Shown piece by piece: positions 24,303 to 32,385 of a DNA stretch of 35,621 nucleotides. The translations under genes were made by a program, and so were the position numbers. The notes under the pieces are model-generated. The model saw only the letters and a list, made by a program, of their open reading frames with translations, did not search any database and was not told where the DNA came from. The stretch is from Bacteroidota bacterium (lineage in GTDB: Bacteria; Bacteroidota; Ignavibacteria; Ignavibacteriales; Melioribacteraceae), in NCBI GenBank assembly GCA_023453125.1, contig JAEXUB010000154.1, forward strand, positions 1 to 35,621, given 5' to 3'. The number at the start of each line of letters is the position of its first letter. Position 1 is the stretch's first letter.

Positions 24303-25415
24303 ATGCCCAATACCTATGTAGAAATAGACCTTAAGAGCCTCAAGAACAACTTTCTTAAAATCCGTAAAAAAGCGGGAAACAGTAAAGTAATGGCTGTAGT
24401 TAAAGCCGATGCTTACGGGCATGGGATGACCGGATGCGTTAAGGCTCTTATGGAATTAGGGAGTAAAGCCCCCGATTATTACGGAGTTGCCCACGTTGAA
24501 GAGGGAATTGAATTAAGAAAGAAGACCCGTGTTAAAAAACCGGTACTCTGTTTTTCTCCATTGCCGGTTGATAAATTAAATCTATATCAGAAATATGATC
24601 TGATAGGCTCGGTTTCGGATGAGTCCCATTTTTACGAACTCTTGGCAATGAATCTTAAAAAGCCCCTTAAAATTCATTTTAACGTGGATACCGGAATGGG
24701 ATTAACCGGCATACCATATCACAAGGCTCCAGAACTGATACAGTTGATTGCCTTCAAAAAGAATATAGTTATTGATGGAATATATACCATTTTTGCCAAT
24801 GCATTCAACAGGAATGTTTCTTTTGCAAAGAGTCAGATAAAAAAGTTTGATAAACTTGTGAACCAATTAAAAACGGATGGAATAGATTGCGGAATTGTCC
24901 ATGCGGCTAATAGTGCGGCTCTGCTTAATGTACCCGGATCTGCTTTCGGTATGGTTAGGACCGGGAGCAGTCTCTATGGCTTTTATCCCTCCAAAGAGGT
25001 TAAAAAGTCGGTGCCGGTTACCCCGGTTATGAGCATTTTTTCCAATATTTCAGTGGTCAAACAGCTAAAGAGAGGGGAATCGGTAGGTTTCGGCAGAGGA
25101 TTTATTGCATCTAAGGATATAAATATAGCTACAATACCAATAGGATATGCCGACGGGTTTAAGAAAGGCTTTTCCAACAATTTTTCAGCAATTATTAAGG
25201 GAAAAATGTATCCTCAGATTGGAAATGTAAGTATGGACAGGATTGCTTTTAATCTCGAAAATGATAAGATTTTGAAAGGCGAAAAAGTTGTACTTCTCGG
25301 AAAGGGGGGAAAGCTTCAAATCTCCCTTTGGGATTGGGCCGACCGGCTTGATACTATTCCCTATGAGATCGCATGTTCTATTGGTTCAAGAATTCCAAGA
25401 ATTTATAAGAAGTAA
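24303..25415 (+). CDS. alr: Alanine racemase family PLP protein (altered active site)
   Basis: A 370-residue fold-type III PLP protein, by length and order an alanine racemase, which makes D-alanine for peptidoglycan. Seen: the Schiff-base lysine Lys34 in MAVVKADAYGHG, GMVRTGSSLYGFYP with the Arg that contacts the pyridine nitrogen, and IGYADG with the catalytic Tyr at 282. VSMDR and a C-terminal RIPRIY follow. Two usual residues are changed. In NVDTGMGLTG the Arg of the common DTGMGR is Leu134, and the usual THFA is TIFA (Ile163 for His). Asn127 at the carbamylated-lysine position is known in some racemases. The divergence leaves room for another amino acid or weak activity. It starts the alr-to-rpiB-like block. 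Confidence 0.85.
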   Translation: MPNTYVEIDLKSLKNNFLKIRKKAGNSKVMAVVKADAYGHGMTGCVKALMELGSKAPDYYGVAHVEEGIELRKKTRVKKPVLCFSPLPVDKLNLYQKYDLIGSVSDESHFYELLAMNLKKPLKIHFNVDTGMGLTGIPYHKAPELIQLIAFKKNIVIDGIYTIFANAFNRNVSFAKSQIKKFDKLVNQLKTDGIDCGIVHAANSAALLNVPGSAFGMVRTGSSLYGFYPSKEVKKSVPVTPVMSIFSNISVVKQLKRGESVGFGRGFIASKDINIATIPIGYADGFKKGFSNNFSAIIKGKMYPQIGNVSMDRIAFNLENDKILKGEKVVLLGKGGKLQISLWDWADRLDTIPYEIACSIGSRIPRIYKK

Positions 25416-26261
25416 ATGGATTTTTCAAAAGAATATATAACTCAGGCTATTTCTTCTGCCGCTAACAATTTGAGGCTCAGTTCCGAAAAAATTGAAGTCG
25501 TTGCCCTGCTTAGGGAAAGATTTAACAACGCCCGTTTATTATCGGACGAAATTAACTTCATGAAAAAGGTAACAGAGTTGTCGAAATTTGCAATAAAAGT
25601 TGGAGAACTTCACTCCTTTGTTGAGACGGGCAAGGTCGATTTTTCAAAGGTCTCCGATAAATTCAAGGAACATAGCCATTATCTTGTTAAGGATTTAAGC
25701 TACGTTCTGGATGTAGTAACTCCTCAATATGCGCGCGATCTTTTTAAGGATATTGACGATAAGCTTATTCAGCTTGAGATTCAGAAGCAGGTAGAGAGTA
25801 AAAAGGGGGCTTCTGTTTCTCCTCAGGAAAATCAGAAACCTCTTACTGACCAGATAAAAGAAAAGCTGATAATGGATGATTTGGAAGAGAATTCTAATTT
25901 TATCTTCGAAAATTATGTTGAAACAGTTCTAAAGCCGATAAAAAGCCTAGATCCATTTCTCATTAAGCTGCAGAATAACAGCGCTTCAGAAGATGAGATA
26001 CTTGAAGTCATTGAGAGAATGAGAAAGCATGCCGAGCTGTCGAAAAAAGTGGGCTTCGAAATACTTTCAAATATGCATCTGATTTTCGCCAAAGGAATTG
26101 AAATGGCCCTTGACGAAGAATCTCCTGTTTCATCAGAACTAATTGAAAATCTAAGAGCGTGCCTTATAGTTATTGTTGCTATTGTAAGAAGCAAGGATGT
26201 TGATATAACAAATTATTTAAATAGAGCTGAAAACTTCGGCAAATCACTTAACCTTATATAG
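25416..26261 (+). CDS. Unknown helical protein
   Basis: I do not recognise this 281-residue protein. Its ATG directly follows the alr stop codon, and manC starts 10 bases after it, so it is inside an operon. It has no signal peptide or membrane segment and looks almost wholly alpha-helical. There are two parts: about 1-125, and about 150-281, joined by a charged linker near KKGASVSPQENQKP. In the second part, a helix with His205 (RMRKHAELSKK), a following amphipathic helix and a C-terminal pair (LRACLIVIVAIVRSKDV, YLNRAENFGKSL) loosely recall the four-helix layout of histidine phosphotransfer (Hpt) domains. The defining HxxKG is absent, so this is only a hint. Codon use looks like its neighbours. 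Confidence 0.75.
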   Translation: MDFSKEYITQAISSAANNLRLSSEKIEVVALLRERFNNARLLSDEINFMKKVTELSKFAIKVGELHSFVETGKVDFSKVSDKFKEHSHYLVKDLSYVLDVVTPQYARDLFKDIDDKLIQLEIQKQVESKKGASVSPQENQKPLTDQIKEKLIMDDLEENSNFIFENYVETVLKPIKSLDPFLIKLQNNSASEDEILEVIERMRKHAELSKKVGFEILSNMHLIFAKGIEMALDEESPVSSELIENLRACLIVIVAIVRSKDVDITNYLNRAENFGKSLNLI

Positions 26262-26271
26262 AGGATTTTAA

Positions 26272-27339
26272 ATGGAATTATATGCTGTAATAATGGCAGG
26301 AGGGGTAGGAGCGCGTTTCTGGCCCCGCAGCAGGGAAAAAAAGCCAAAACAGCTAATCCGTATTTTCGGCGAAAATACGATGATTCAGGATACGGTCAGC
26401 AGACTTGAAGGACTTGTTCCTCCCGACAGGATTTTAATTATTACGAATAAAGTTCAGAAAATTAGAATAATGGACCAGCTTCCTCAGGTTCCCGCAGAAA
26501 ATATTATTGATGAACCGTTCGGCAAGAATACTGCCGCCTGCATTGGACTTGCTTCTACAATAATCAGCAAAAAGTGCAAGGATGCAATTACATTTGTACT
26601 CCCATCGGACCATTTGATAAAAGATGTTGAAGAATTCAAGAGTAATCTGAAGACTGCAGCTGAATTTGCTTATAAATCTAATGGCCTTGTTACTATAGGA
26701 ATTAAACCAAACCGCCCCGAAACCGGTTACGGATATATACAGTTTAATGACGAACAGGTATCTAACCAGATTCACAAGGTTCTTACATTTGCCGAAAAGC
26801 CTAATCTTGAAACAGCCAAAAGATTCCTTGAGGCGGGAGATTTCCTCTGGAATTCCGGTATGTTTATATGGCGGGTAGATGCTATTCTAAATGAAATTAA
26901 AAAATATCTGCCTGACCTTTATTATGGACTCGAGGAAATTAGAAACAGTCTGGACACTCCTGAATTTGAAAGGACACTTACAACGGTATACGGACAGCTT
27001 AAAAGTATCTCAATTGACTACGGCATAATGGAAAATTCACCGAATGTATTTATTACCAAAAGTACATTCGACTGGAACGATGTGGGAAGCTGGGAAGCGG
27101 TCTATGAACTTACCGAGAAGGACAATGACGGCAATGCCATTGTAGGGGATATCTATACCGTTCAGAGTAAAGGTTCATATATATATTCTCCCCGCAAATT
27201 CGCGGCTGTAATAGGAATTGAAAATTCAGTAGTTATAAATACGAATGATGCATTGCTGATCTGCTCCCGCGATAAGGTACAGGATGTTAAACTTGTAGTA
27301 GATTACCTGAAAATGCATCAGAAAACTGATTTAATCTAG
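26272..27339 (+). CDS. manC: Mannose-1-phosphate guanylyltransferase
   Basis: A 355-residue nucleotidyltransferase that makes GDP-mannose from mannose 1-phosphate and GTP, for polysaccharide and glycan synthesis. Seen: the N-terminal signature YAVIMAGGVGARFWPRSREK followed by PKQL, with the conserved lysine of the catalytic loop. LPSDHLI, TFAEKPN, FLWNSGMFIWRV and STFDWNDVGSW follow. It lacks the C-terminal phosphomannose isomerase cupin of bifunctional ManC/AlgA (about 470 aa), so it is the single-function type. AGAGGA lies upstream of the ATG. The RpiB-like gene starts 7 bases after its stop behind an AGGTGG site. Confidence 0.94.
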   Translation: MELYAVIMAGGVGARFWPRSREKKPKQLIRIFGENTMIQDTVSRLEGLVPPDRILIITNKVQKIRIMDQLPQVPAENIIDEPFGKNTAACIGLASTIISKKCKDAITFVLPSDHLIKDVEEFKSNLKTAAEFAYKSNGLVTIGIKPNRPETGYGYIQFNDEQVSNQIHKVLTFAEKPNLETAKRFLEAGDFLWNSGMFIWRVDAILNEIKKYLPDLYYGLEEIRNSLDTPEFERTLTTVYGQLKSISIDYGIMENSPNVFITKSTFDWNDVGSWEAVYELTEKDNDGNAIVGDIYTVQSKGSYIYSPRKFAAVIGIENSVVINTNDALLICSRDKVQDVKLVVDYLKMHQKTDLI

Positions 27340-27346
27340 GTGGAAA

Positions 27347-27988
27347 ATGAAGAAGCTTCTCTGCGAACAGGATATTCTTGCAATTATTAAAAACGGCGTT
27401 AAAGAGCTGACAGTTGACAAAAATACAATACTTACAGCATTAGCCATAGACCGTCTAAATGCGGCAAAGATTAAACTTGTAAGAGTAAATGAAATTGCAA
27501 GCGGAACTTCAGGAAAAATTAAATCTTCAGACAAATTCACCAAAATAGCTGTTGGAGCAGACCATACCGGATTTGCCGCAAAAGGAATACTCATTAAAAT
27601 ACTGAAGGATAAGGGATATGAAGTAATTGATGCGGGGACTTATTCTGATGCCTCATGCGATTACCCTGATTATGCATTTTCTGTTGCTGCTAAAGTCCTT
27701 TCCAGGGAAGCATGCGCCGGTATTTTAATAGATGCCACCGGTATTCCATCCGCAATTTCTGCCAATAAATTTCCCGGAATACGAGCAGCCACCTGCTATA
27801 ATGAATTCTCGGCTAAAAGCTCAAGGGAACATAATAATGCAAATATCCTTGTCCTTGGCGCCATGGCGCTCGGCATTGAAACAATTAAGTCGATTACTGA
27901 TGTATGGCTTAACAGCAAATTCTTGGGGGACAGGCATCAGCGGAGGCTTGACAAGATATCCGATTTGGAGAAAAAACTATTCAAATAA
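27347..27988 (+). CDS. RpiB/LacAB-type sugar-phosphate isomerase homologue with N-terminal extension
   Basis: A 213-residue protein whose residues about 66-213 form the RpiB/LacA/LacB domain, which isomerises ribose- or galactose-type sugar phosphates. Seen: GADHTGF with His73, CDYPDYA, SANKFPGIRAATC, SREHNNAN with His162, matching His99 of E. coli RpiB, and DRHQRRLDKI. The catalytic Cys66 of E. coli RpiB sits in ICGTG; here that stretch is IDATG, so Asp129 replaces Cys and Thr131 is kept. Residues 1-64 are an extra domain (ELTVDKNTILTALAIDRL) that recalls short N-terminal modules of bacterial microcompartment-associated proteins such as EutQ. No microcompartment genes are nearby. It is probably an isomerase, but its substrate and activity are uncertain. 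Confidence 0.82.
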   Translation: MKKLLCEQDILAIIKNGVKELTVDKNTILTALAIDRLNAAKIKLVRVNEIASGTSGKIKSSDKFTKIAVGADHTGFAAKGILIKILKDKGYEVIDAGTYSDASCDYPDYAFSVAAKVLSREACAGILIDATGIPSAISANKFPGIRAATCYNEFSAKSSREHNNANILVLGAMALGIETIKSITDVWLNSKFLGDRHQRRLDKISDLEKKLFK

Positions 27989-28012
27989 ATTTTTTACAGT
28001 TAGCTAAATTAT

Positions 28013-28020
28013 TATATTTG
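28013..28020 (+). promoter_or_regulatory. Candidate -7 element ahead of pyrK
   Basis: TATATTTG matches the TAnnTTTG -7 consensus of Bacteroidota housekeeping promoters, in the 73-base gap before pyrK. I see no clear partner -33 element, so confidence is low. Confidence 0.3.
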
Positions 28021-28061
28021 TTCCGAATAAATCATTCAAAAACCCATTCGACGAGTTTAAA

Positions 28062-28820
28062 TTGTTAACCGAAAAAGCTGAAGTTATTTCAATTAAGAAA
28101 TTGGGAAGTAATATCAGACTCATTAAGGTGAGTGCGCCCCGTATAGCGTCCGAGGCATCTCCCGGGCAGTTCTGCAACATTAAAGTGTCTGAGTCTAATT
28201 TCCCTCTGCTTAGAAGACCTTTCAGTATATGCGATGTGAAAGGGGATTCTGTCTATTTTATGTTCGATATTCACGGTGAAGGGACTAAACTTCTCGGTTG
28301 TAAAAAGAAAGGGGATTTGCTGGATATTCTTGGACCTCTTGGAACAGGTTTTAATCTTAATGCCGATTATGATATTGCAGTAATAGTTGCCGGCGGAATT
28401 GGCGCAGCTCCTTTTCCTTTCCTTCTTGGAAAAATGGATAGGAAAAAGAAGGTCTTCTCACTTATTGGAGGAAGAAGCCAGGAGCATCTGATTACCTACG
28501 GAATGAAAAACATATTCCTTTCTACAGATGACGGAAGCAATGGCCTGAAGGGGAATGTGGTTCAGCTTGCTGAGAAAATAAAAGATAAATTTGCAGGAAA
28601 GAAAGTTGAATTTTTTGCATGCGGCCCCAATGCAATGCTTAGGGCGCTAAAGGTATTCTGCATTGAAAATAATTTTAACTGCCAGATATCTACGGAATCG
28701 GCAATGGCGTGCGGTTTTGGTATATGCCAGGGGTGCCCTATCCCTGCATCCAATGAAGAAAAGTATTATTTAATCTGTAAAGACGGCCCTGTTTTTAATG
28801 CCAAGGATGTGATTGTATGA
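28062..28820 (+). CDS. pyrK: Dihydroorotate dehydrogenase electron-transfer subunit PyrK
   Basis: PyrK carries FAD and a [2Fe-2S] cluster and passes electrons from the class 1B dihydroorotate dehydrogenase PyrD to NAD+. The 252-residue protein has the FAD-binding LLRRPFSIC segment, a NAD-type fold with VAGGIGAAPFPFLL, and the C-terminal cluster cysteines at 217, 222, 225 and 239 (CGFGICQGC, then C after 13 residues), as in the family. The start appears to be TTG. It overlaps pyrD by four bases (ATGA), as expected for subunits of one complex made in equal amounts. Confidence 0.95.
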   Translation: MLTEKAEVISIKKLGSNIRLIKVSAPRIASEASPGQFCNIKVSESNFPLLRRPFSICDVKGDSVYFMFDIHGEGTKLLGCKKKGDLLDILGPLGTGFNLNADYDIAVIVAGGIGAAPFPFLLGKMDRKKKVFSLIGGRSQEHLITYGMKNIFLSTDDGSNGLKGNVVQLAEKIKDKFAGKKVEFFACGPNAMLRALKVFCIENNFNCQISTESAMACGFGICQGCPIPASNEEKYYLICKDGPVFNAKDVIV

Positions 28821-29734
28821 GCGGAATAAATCTATCGGTTAAAATCGGCAGCCTCGAATTGAAAAATCCCGTTCTTCTTGCTTCGGGTACAGTTGGTTAC
28901 GGGAATGAAATTGCCCAGTTTACAGATTTGAGCAAAATAGGCGGAATCGTTACAAAATCAATTTCTTTAAATCCCCGTAAGGGTAATCCCCCCCAGAGAA
29001 TTGTTGAGACACCCAGCGGTATGCTGAATGCAATAGGCCTGGCAAATGTGGGAATTGAAGAATTTATCAATTCCAAAATTCCTTTTCTAAAGGAAGTAAA
29101 CTCTACCGTAATCTGCAATATTGCTGCAAGCTCCGTTGAAGAATATGTTGAATGTGTAAGGATACTAAATGACCAGGAAATAATTAAAGCATATGAAATA
29201 AATGTTTCATGCCCAAATGTTAAAGAAGGGGGCCTTGAATTCGGACATAATCCATTAGCTGTTGGTAATATTACCTCAAAGGTAAGGGGTGCAACCTCAA
29301 AACCGGTAATTATAAAATTATCTCCAAACGTATCGCGTATTTCTGATTTTGCTAAGGTTGTTAAAAGCGAAGGGGGAGATGCAGTTTCAGCAATAAATAC
29401 CCTAGTCGGAACTTCATTTAATATTTTTACAAAGAAACCTAAGATTAAAAACATTACCGGCGGTCTATCTGGTCCAGCTATAAAACCGGTTGCACTGGCC
29501 AAAGTACTTGAGATTTCGCGAAATGTCGACATTCCGATTATCGGCATTGGAGGCATTATGAACTGGCAGGATGCCGTGGAATTTATGATAGTAGGGGCAA
29601 GTGCTTTCCAGCTTGGTACAGTTAACTTTATTAACCCGAATGCAGGAACCGAAATTCTTCAGGGACTGGCTGAATACTGCGAAAAAATGTCTGTTACGGA
29701 ATTAAAAGAGGTAATAGCATCATATCAGCTTTAA
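28817..29734 (+). CDS. pyrD: Dihydroorotate dehydrogenase, class 1B catalytic subunit
   Basis: PyrD oxidises dihydroorotate to orotate in pyrimidine synthesis, using FMN. At 305 residues and with pyrK adjacent, it is the NAD-linked class 1B enzyme. Seen: NPVLLASGTVGYG, KSISLNPRKGNPPQRI, AYEINVSCPNVK with the catalytic base Cys132 (Cys, as in class 1; class 2 uses Ser), KLSPNV, and the FMN phosphate-binding GIGGIMNWQDAVEFMIVGA. No other pyr genes are present. folC begins one base after the stop. Confidence 0.97.
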   Translation: MSGINLSVKIGSLELKNPVLLASGTVGYGNEIAQFTDLSKIGGIVTKSISLNPRKGNPPQRIVETPSGMLNAIGLANVGIEEFINSKIPFLKEVNSTVICNIAASSVEEYVECVRILNDQEIIKAYEINVSCPNVKEGGLEFGHNPLAVGNITSKVRGATSKPVIIKLSPNVSRISDFAKVVKSEGGDAVSAINTLVGTSFNIFTKKPKIKNITGGLSGPAIKPVALAKVLEISRNVDIPIIGIGGIMNWQDAVEFMIVGASAFQLGTVNFINPNAGTEILQGLAEYCEKMSVTELKEVIASYQL

Positions 29735-29735
29735 T

Positions 29736-31001
29736 ATGGACCTGCAAACAACATTAAATAAACTTTATTCGCTCCATCAGTTCGGCATAAAACTGGGTCT
29801 GGATAATATTACATCATTCCTTGAGATGCTTGGCAATCCGCACGATAAATTCAAATCATTCCACATAGCCGGTTCAAACGGAAAGGGAAGCACGGCATCC
29901 TTTATTGCCAGCCTGCTGATGGAAAGCGGTTATAAAACGGGGCTTTATACATCTCCCCATTTTGTCCGTTTCAACGAAAGGGTAAGGGCAAACGGTATTC
30001 AGATTCCGGATAATTACATTCTGGATTTCATCAGCGCGAATACAAAATACATTGATGAAAAGGAACTTACTTTTTTTGAAGTCACCACAGGAATGGCTTT
30101 TAAGTATTTTGCCGATGCCGGGGTTGATTATGCTGTTATTGAAACCGGCCTTGGAGGCAGGCTCGATGCTACAAATACAATTTCTCCTTTAGCATCCGCA
30201 ATTACCACTATCAGCAAAGAGCATACCGAAATATTAGGGGACACATTAGAAAAAATTGCATTCGAAAAAGCGGGGATAATCAAGCCTGATTCAAATGTTT
30301 TTGCAGGCATTATGCCGAATGAAGCTTATGATGTTATTAATCGCACCGCAGCAGAGAGAAATTGTAAAAAATACTTCCTAAAAGATTTCATGGAAGAGAG
30401 GGATGACAGCGTAAGAATAAGGCTCCTTAATAATAAATACACAATTTATTCCACTCCTCTTCCGGGAAAGCACCAGTTTTATAATGCTGCTCTGGCAGTT
30501 AAGACTTTTTCAACAATACTGGGAATTGAGGATCAGGTAATTCTTAACCGCGGCATAAAAAATGTAATTTCCAATTCCGGTATTCAGGGTAGATATGAAG
30601 TTTACAGAGAAATGCCCAGGATTATATTCGATTCGGCTCATAATCCCGACGGTGTAAGGATTTTTCTAAATGAATTCAAGAAGATTTACAGAAAATTTCC
30701 TAGGCGGTCACTTGTTTTTACGGCTTTGAAAGATAAAGCAGTCGTAGAAATGATCTCTTTGCTTGCTCCGTTTTTTACCGATTTCTTCGTTACTACCGTA
30801 AATAATGACAGGGCACTATCAATTGAGGAAATACTTAAGATGTGCCGGAGTATGGGGATAAAAGGGAAGCCTCTCCCCGAGCCGGAAATTCTGATAAAAG
30901 AATTCGAAAAAGGGAAAAAAGGGGATTGCCTTGTGGTTCTTGGGAGTATGTATCTCCTGGGTGAGGTAAAGGAAAAAATAGGGAATACCCTTGACAATTG
31001 A
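29736..31001 (+). CDS. folC: Bifunctional folylpolyglutamate synthase / dihydrofolate synthase
   Basis: FolC adds glutamate to dihydropteroate and to reduced folates, which keeps them in the cell. The 421-residue protein is normal for the Mur-ligase-like family. Seen: the P-loop AGSNGKGSTASFIASL, the TSPHFVRFNERVR segment, and ETGLGGRLDATNTI with a key metal and substrate region, followed by ISKEHTEILG. Further on come KHQFYNAALA and FDSAHNPDGV, the C-terminal domain start. It is the last gene of the pyrK-pyrD-folC run. A promoter-like element for rho overlaps its 3' end. Whether both activities are present cannot be told. Confidence 0.94.
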   Translation: MDLQTTLNKLYSLHQFGIKLGLDNITSFLEMLGNPHDKFKSFHIAGSNGKGSTASFIASLLMESGYKTGLYTSPHFVRFNERVRANGIQIPDNYILDFISANTKYIDEKELTFFEVTTGMAFKYFADAGVDYAVIETGLGGRLDATNTISPLASAITTISKEHTEILGDTLEKIAFEKAGIIKPDSNVFAGIMPNEAYDVINRTAAERNCKKYFLKDFMEERDDSVRIRLLNNKYTIYSTPLPGKHQFYNAALAVKTFSTILGIEDQVILNRGIKNVISNSGIQGRYEVYREMPRIIFDSAHNPDGVRIFLNEFKKIYRKFPRRSLVFTALKDKAVVEMISLLAPFFTDFFVTTVNNDRALSIEEILKMCRSMGIKGKPLPEPEILIKEFEKGKKGDCLVVLGSMYLLGEVKEKIGNTLDN

Positions 31002-31019
31002 AATTTTTAGGGCTATTTT
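30991..31019 (+). promoter_or_regulatory. Candidate rho promoter overlapping the folC 3' end
   Basis: TTGACA at 30991-30996 and TATTTT at 31014-31019 are 17 bases apart, an exact -35 consensus and ideal spacing. The -35 lies within the last codons of folC. A transcript would start near 31026 and leave about 100 bases of leader before rho. The 123-base gap holds no gene. Confidence 0.5.
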
Positions 31020-31124
31020 GGAAGTGGCCTCTGGAAACTTCTAACTAAATCAAGTTCATTAATATCCTCGAGAAAGCACCAAGTTAAGTAATCAAATATT
31101 ATTAAATAAAACGGATTTACAATT

Positions 31125-32378
31125 ATGCCAATGGATATCTCAGATCTGCAATCGAAGAAAATTGTCGATTTATATCAAATTGCGAAAGAATATGAAATTC
31201 AAGGATATACCGATCTTCGTAAACAGGAATTAATCTTCAAAATTCTTGAAGCGCAGACTCAAAAAGACGGTTTAACATTTTCTAAAGGGGTACTCGAAGT
31301 ACTCTCTGACGGATACGGTTTTTTAAGATCGTCCGATTATAACTATTTACCTTCACCGGACGATATTTACGTCTCCCCTTCGCAGATCAAGAGATTCGGC
31401 CTTAGGACAGGGGATTTTGTCAGCGGCCAGGTCCGTCCCCCAAAGGAAGGGGAACGTTTCTTTGCTCTTCTAAGAGTTGAAGCATGCAACGGAAAAGATC
31501 CTGAAGCAATACGCGGCAGAACATTATTTGATAATCTTACCCCTCTTTACCCTACAAAAAAAGTCAAACTTGAATCATCCCCCGGCGAATATACAATGCG
31601 TGTTATGGATATGCTCTCTCCGATTGGTAAAGGACAGAGAGGCTTGATTGTATCTCCTCCTAAAAGCGGTAAAACAATCATTCTTCAGAAAATTGCTAAT
31701 TCTATTACCCGTAACCACCCTGAAATAAAACTCATAATACTTCTCATTGACGAACGTCCTGAAGAAGTAACCGATATGCAGAGAACCGTTCAGGCCGAAG
31801 TTATAAGCTCTACATTTGATGAACCTGCAGAAAGACACGTTCAGGTTGCAAATATGGTTATTGAAAAAGCCAAAAGGCTTGTTGAAGCAGGCGAGGATGT
31901 GGTTATATTGCTCGACAGTATTACCCGTCTGGCCCGTGCTCACAATACCGTTATTCCTCACAGCGGAAGAATTCTTTCCGGCGGTGTTGATTCCAATGCG
32001 CTTCATAAACCGAAAAGATTCTTCGGTGCGGCAAGAAATACAGAAGACGGAGGAAGCCTTACAATTATTGCTACCGCACTCATAGATACCGGCAGCAGAA
32101 TGGATGAAGTTATTTTTGAGGAATTCAAAGGTACCGGCAATATGGAATTGGTTCTGAACCGCGACCTGGCCGACAGGAGAATTTTCCCTGCAATTGATGT
32201 AAATAAATCGGGTACTCGTAAAGAGGAACTTCTTCTTAAAGAGGATGAATTGAATAAAATCTGGATTTTCAGAAAGATTCTCAGCGAGTTCGATTCTATC
32301 GAAGCTATGGAATTCCTGCTCGATAAGATGAGAGGCACCAAAAATAATAAAGAATTTCTAGTAAGTATGAATAACTAA
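31125..32378 (+). CDS. rho: Transcription termination factor Rho
   Basis: Rho is the hexameric RNA-dependent helicase that ends many transcripts. The 417-residue protein has the N-terminal Rho_N helices (LRKQELIFKILEAQ), the cold-shock-like RNA-binding domain with GYGFLRS and VSPSQIKRFGLRTGDFVSG, and the ATPase domain. Seen in the latter: Walker A PPKSGKT with Lys183, DERPEEVTDM, TFDEPAERHVQVA, and the LLDSITRLARAHN and SGGVDSNALHKPKRFFGAARN loops. The usual PPKAGKT has Ser for Ala here, a mild change. It lacks any large N-terminal insertion. A second in-frame ATG two codons on (31131) could be the start. Confidence 0.98.
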   Translation: MPMDISDLQSKKIVDLYQIAKEYEIQGYTDLRKQELIFKILEAQTQKDGLTFSKGVLEVLSDGYGFLRSSDYNYLPSPDDIYVSPSQIKRFGLRTGDFVSGQVRPPKEGERFFALLRVEACNGKDPEAIRGRTLFDNLTPLYPTKKVKLESSPGEYTMRVMDMLSPIGKGQRGLIVSPPKSGKTIILQKIANSITRNHPEIKLIILLIDERPEEVTDMQRTVQAEVISSTFDEPAERHVQVANMVIEKAKRLVEAGEDVVILLDSITRLARAHNTVIPHSGRILSGGVDSNALHKPKRFFGAARNTEDGGSLTIIATALIDTGSRMDEVIFEEFKGTGNMELVLNRDLADRRIFPAIDVNKSGTRKEELLLKEDELNKIWIFRKILSEFDSIEAMEFLLDKMRGTKNNKEFLVSMNN

Positions 32379-32385
32379 GGCTATA

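Noticed and set aside
27732..28007. 91-codon plus-strand frame overlapping the RpiB-like gene
   Set aside because: It is a +1-type shadow of the RpiB domain, which carries recognisable motifs to its C-terminus; there is no sign of a frameshift.
28897..29556. 219-codon open frame on the minus strand across pyrD
   Set aside because: It lies fully inside pyrD, has no recognisable domain and its composition is that of a reverse-strand shadow.
31575..32006. 143-codon open frame on the minus strand across rho
   Set aside because: It covers the conserved Rho ATPase region; the plus frame is certain and the minus product has no family resemblance.
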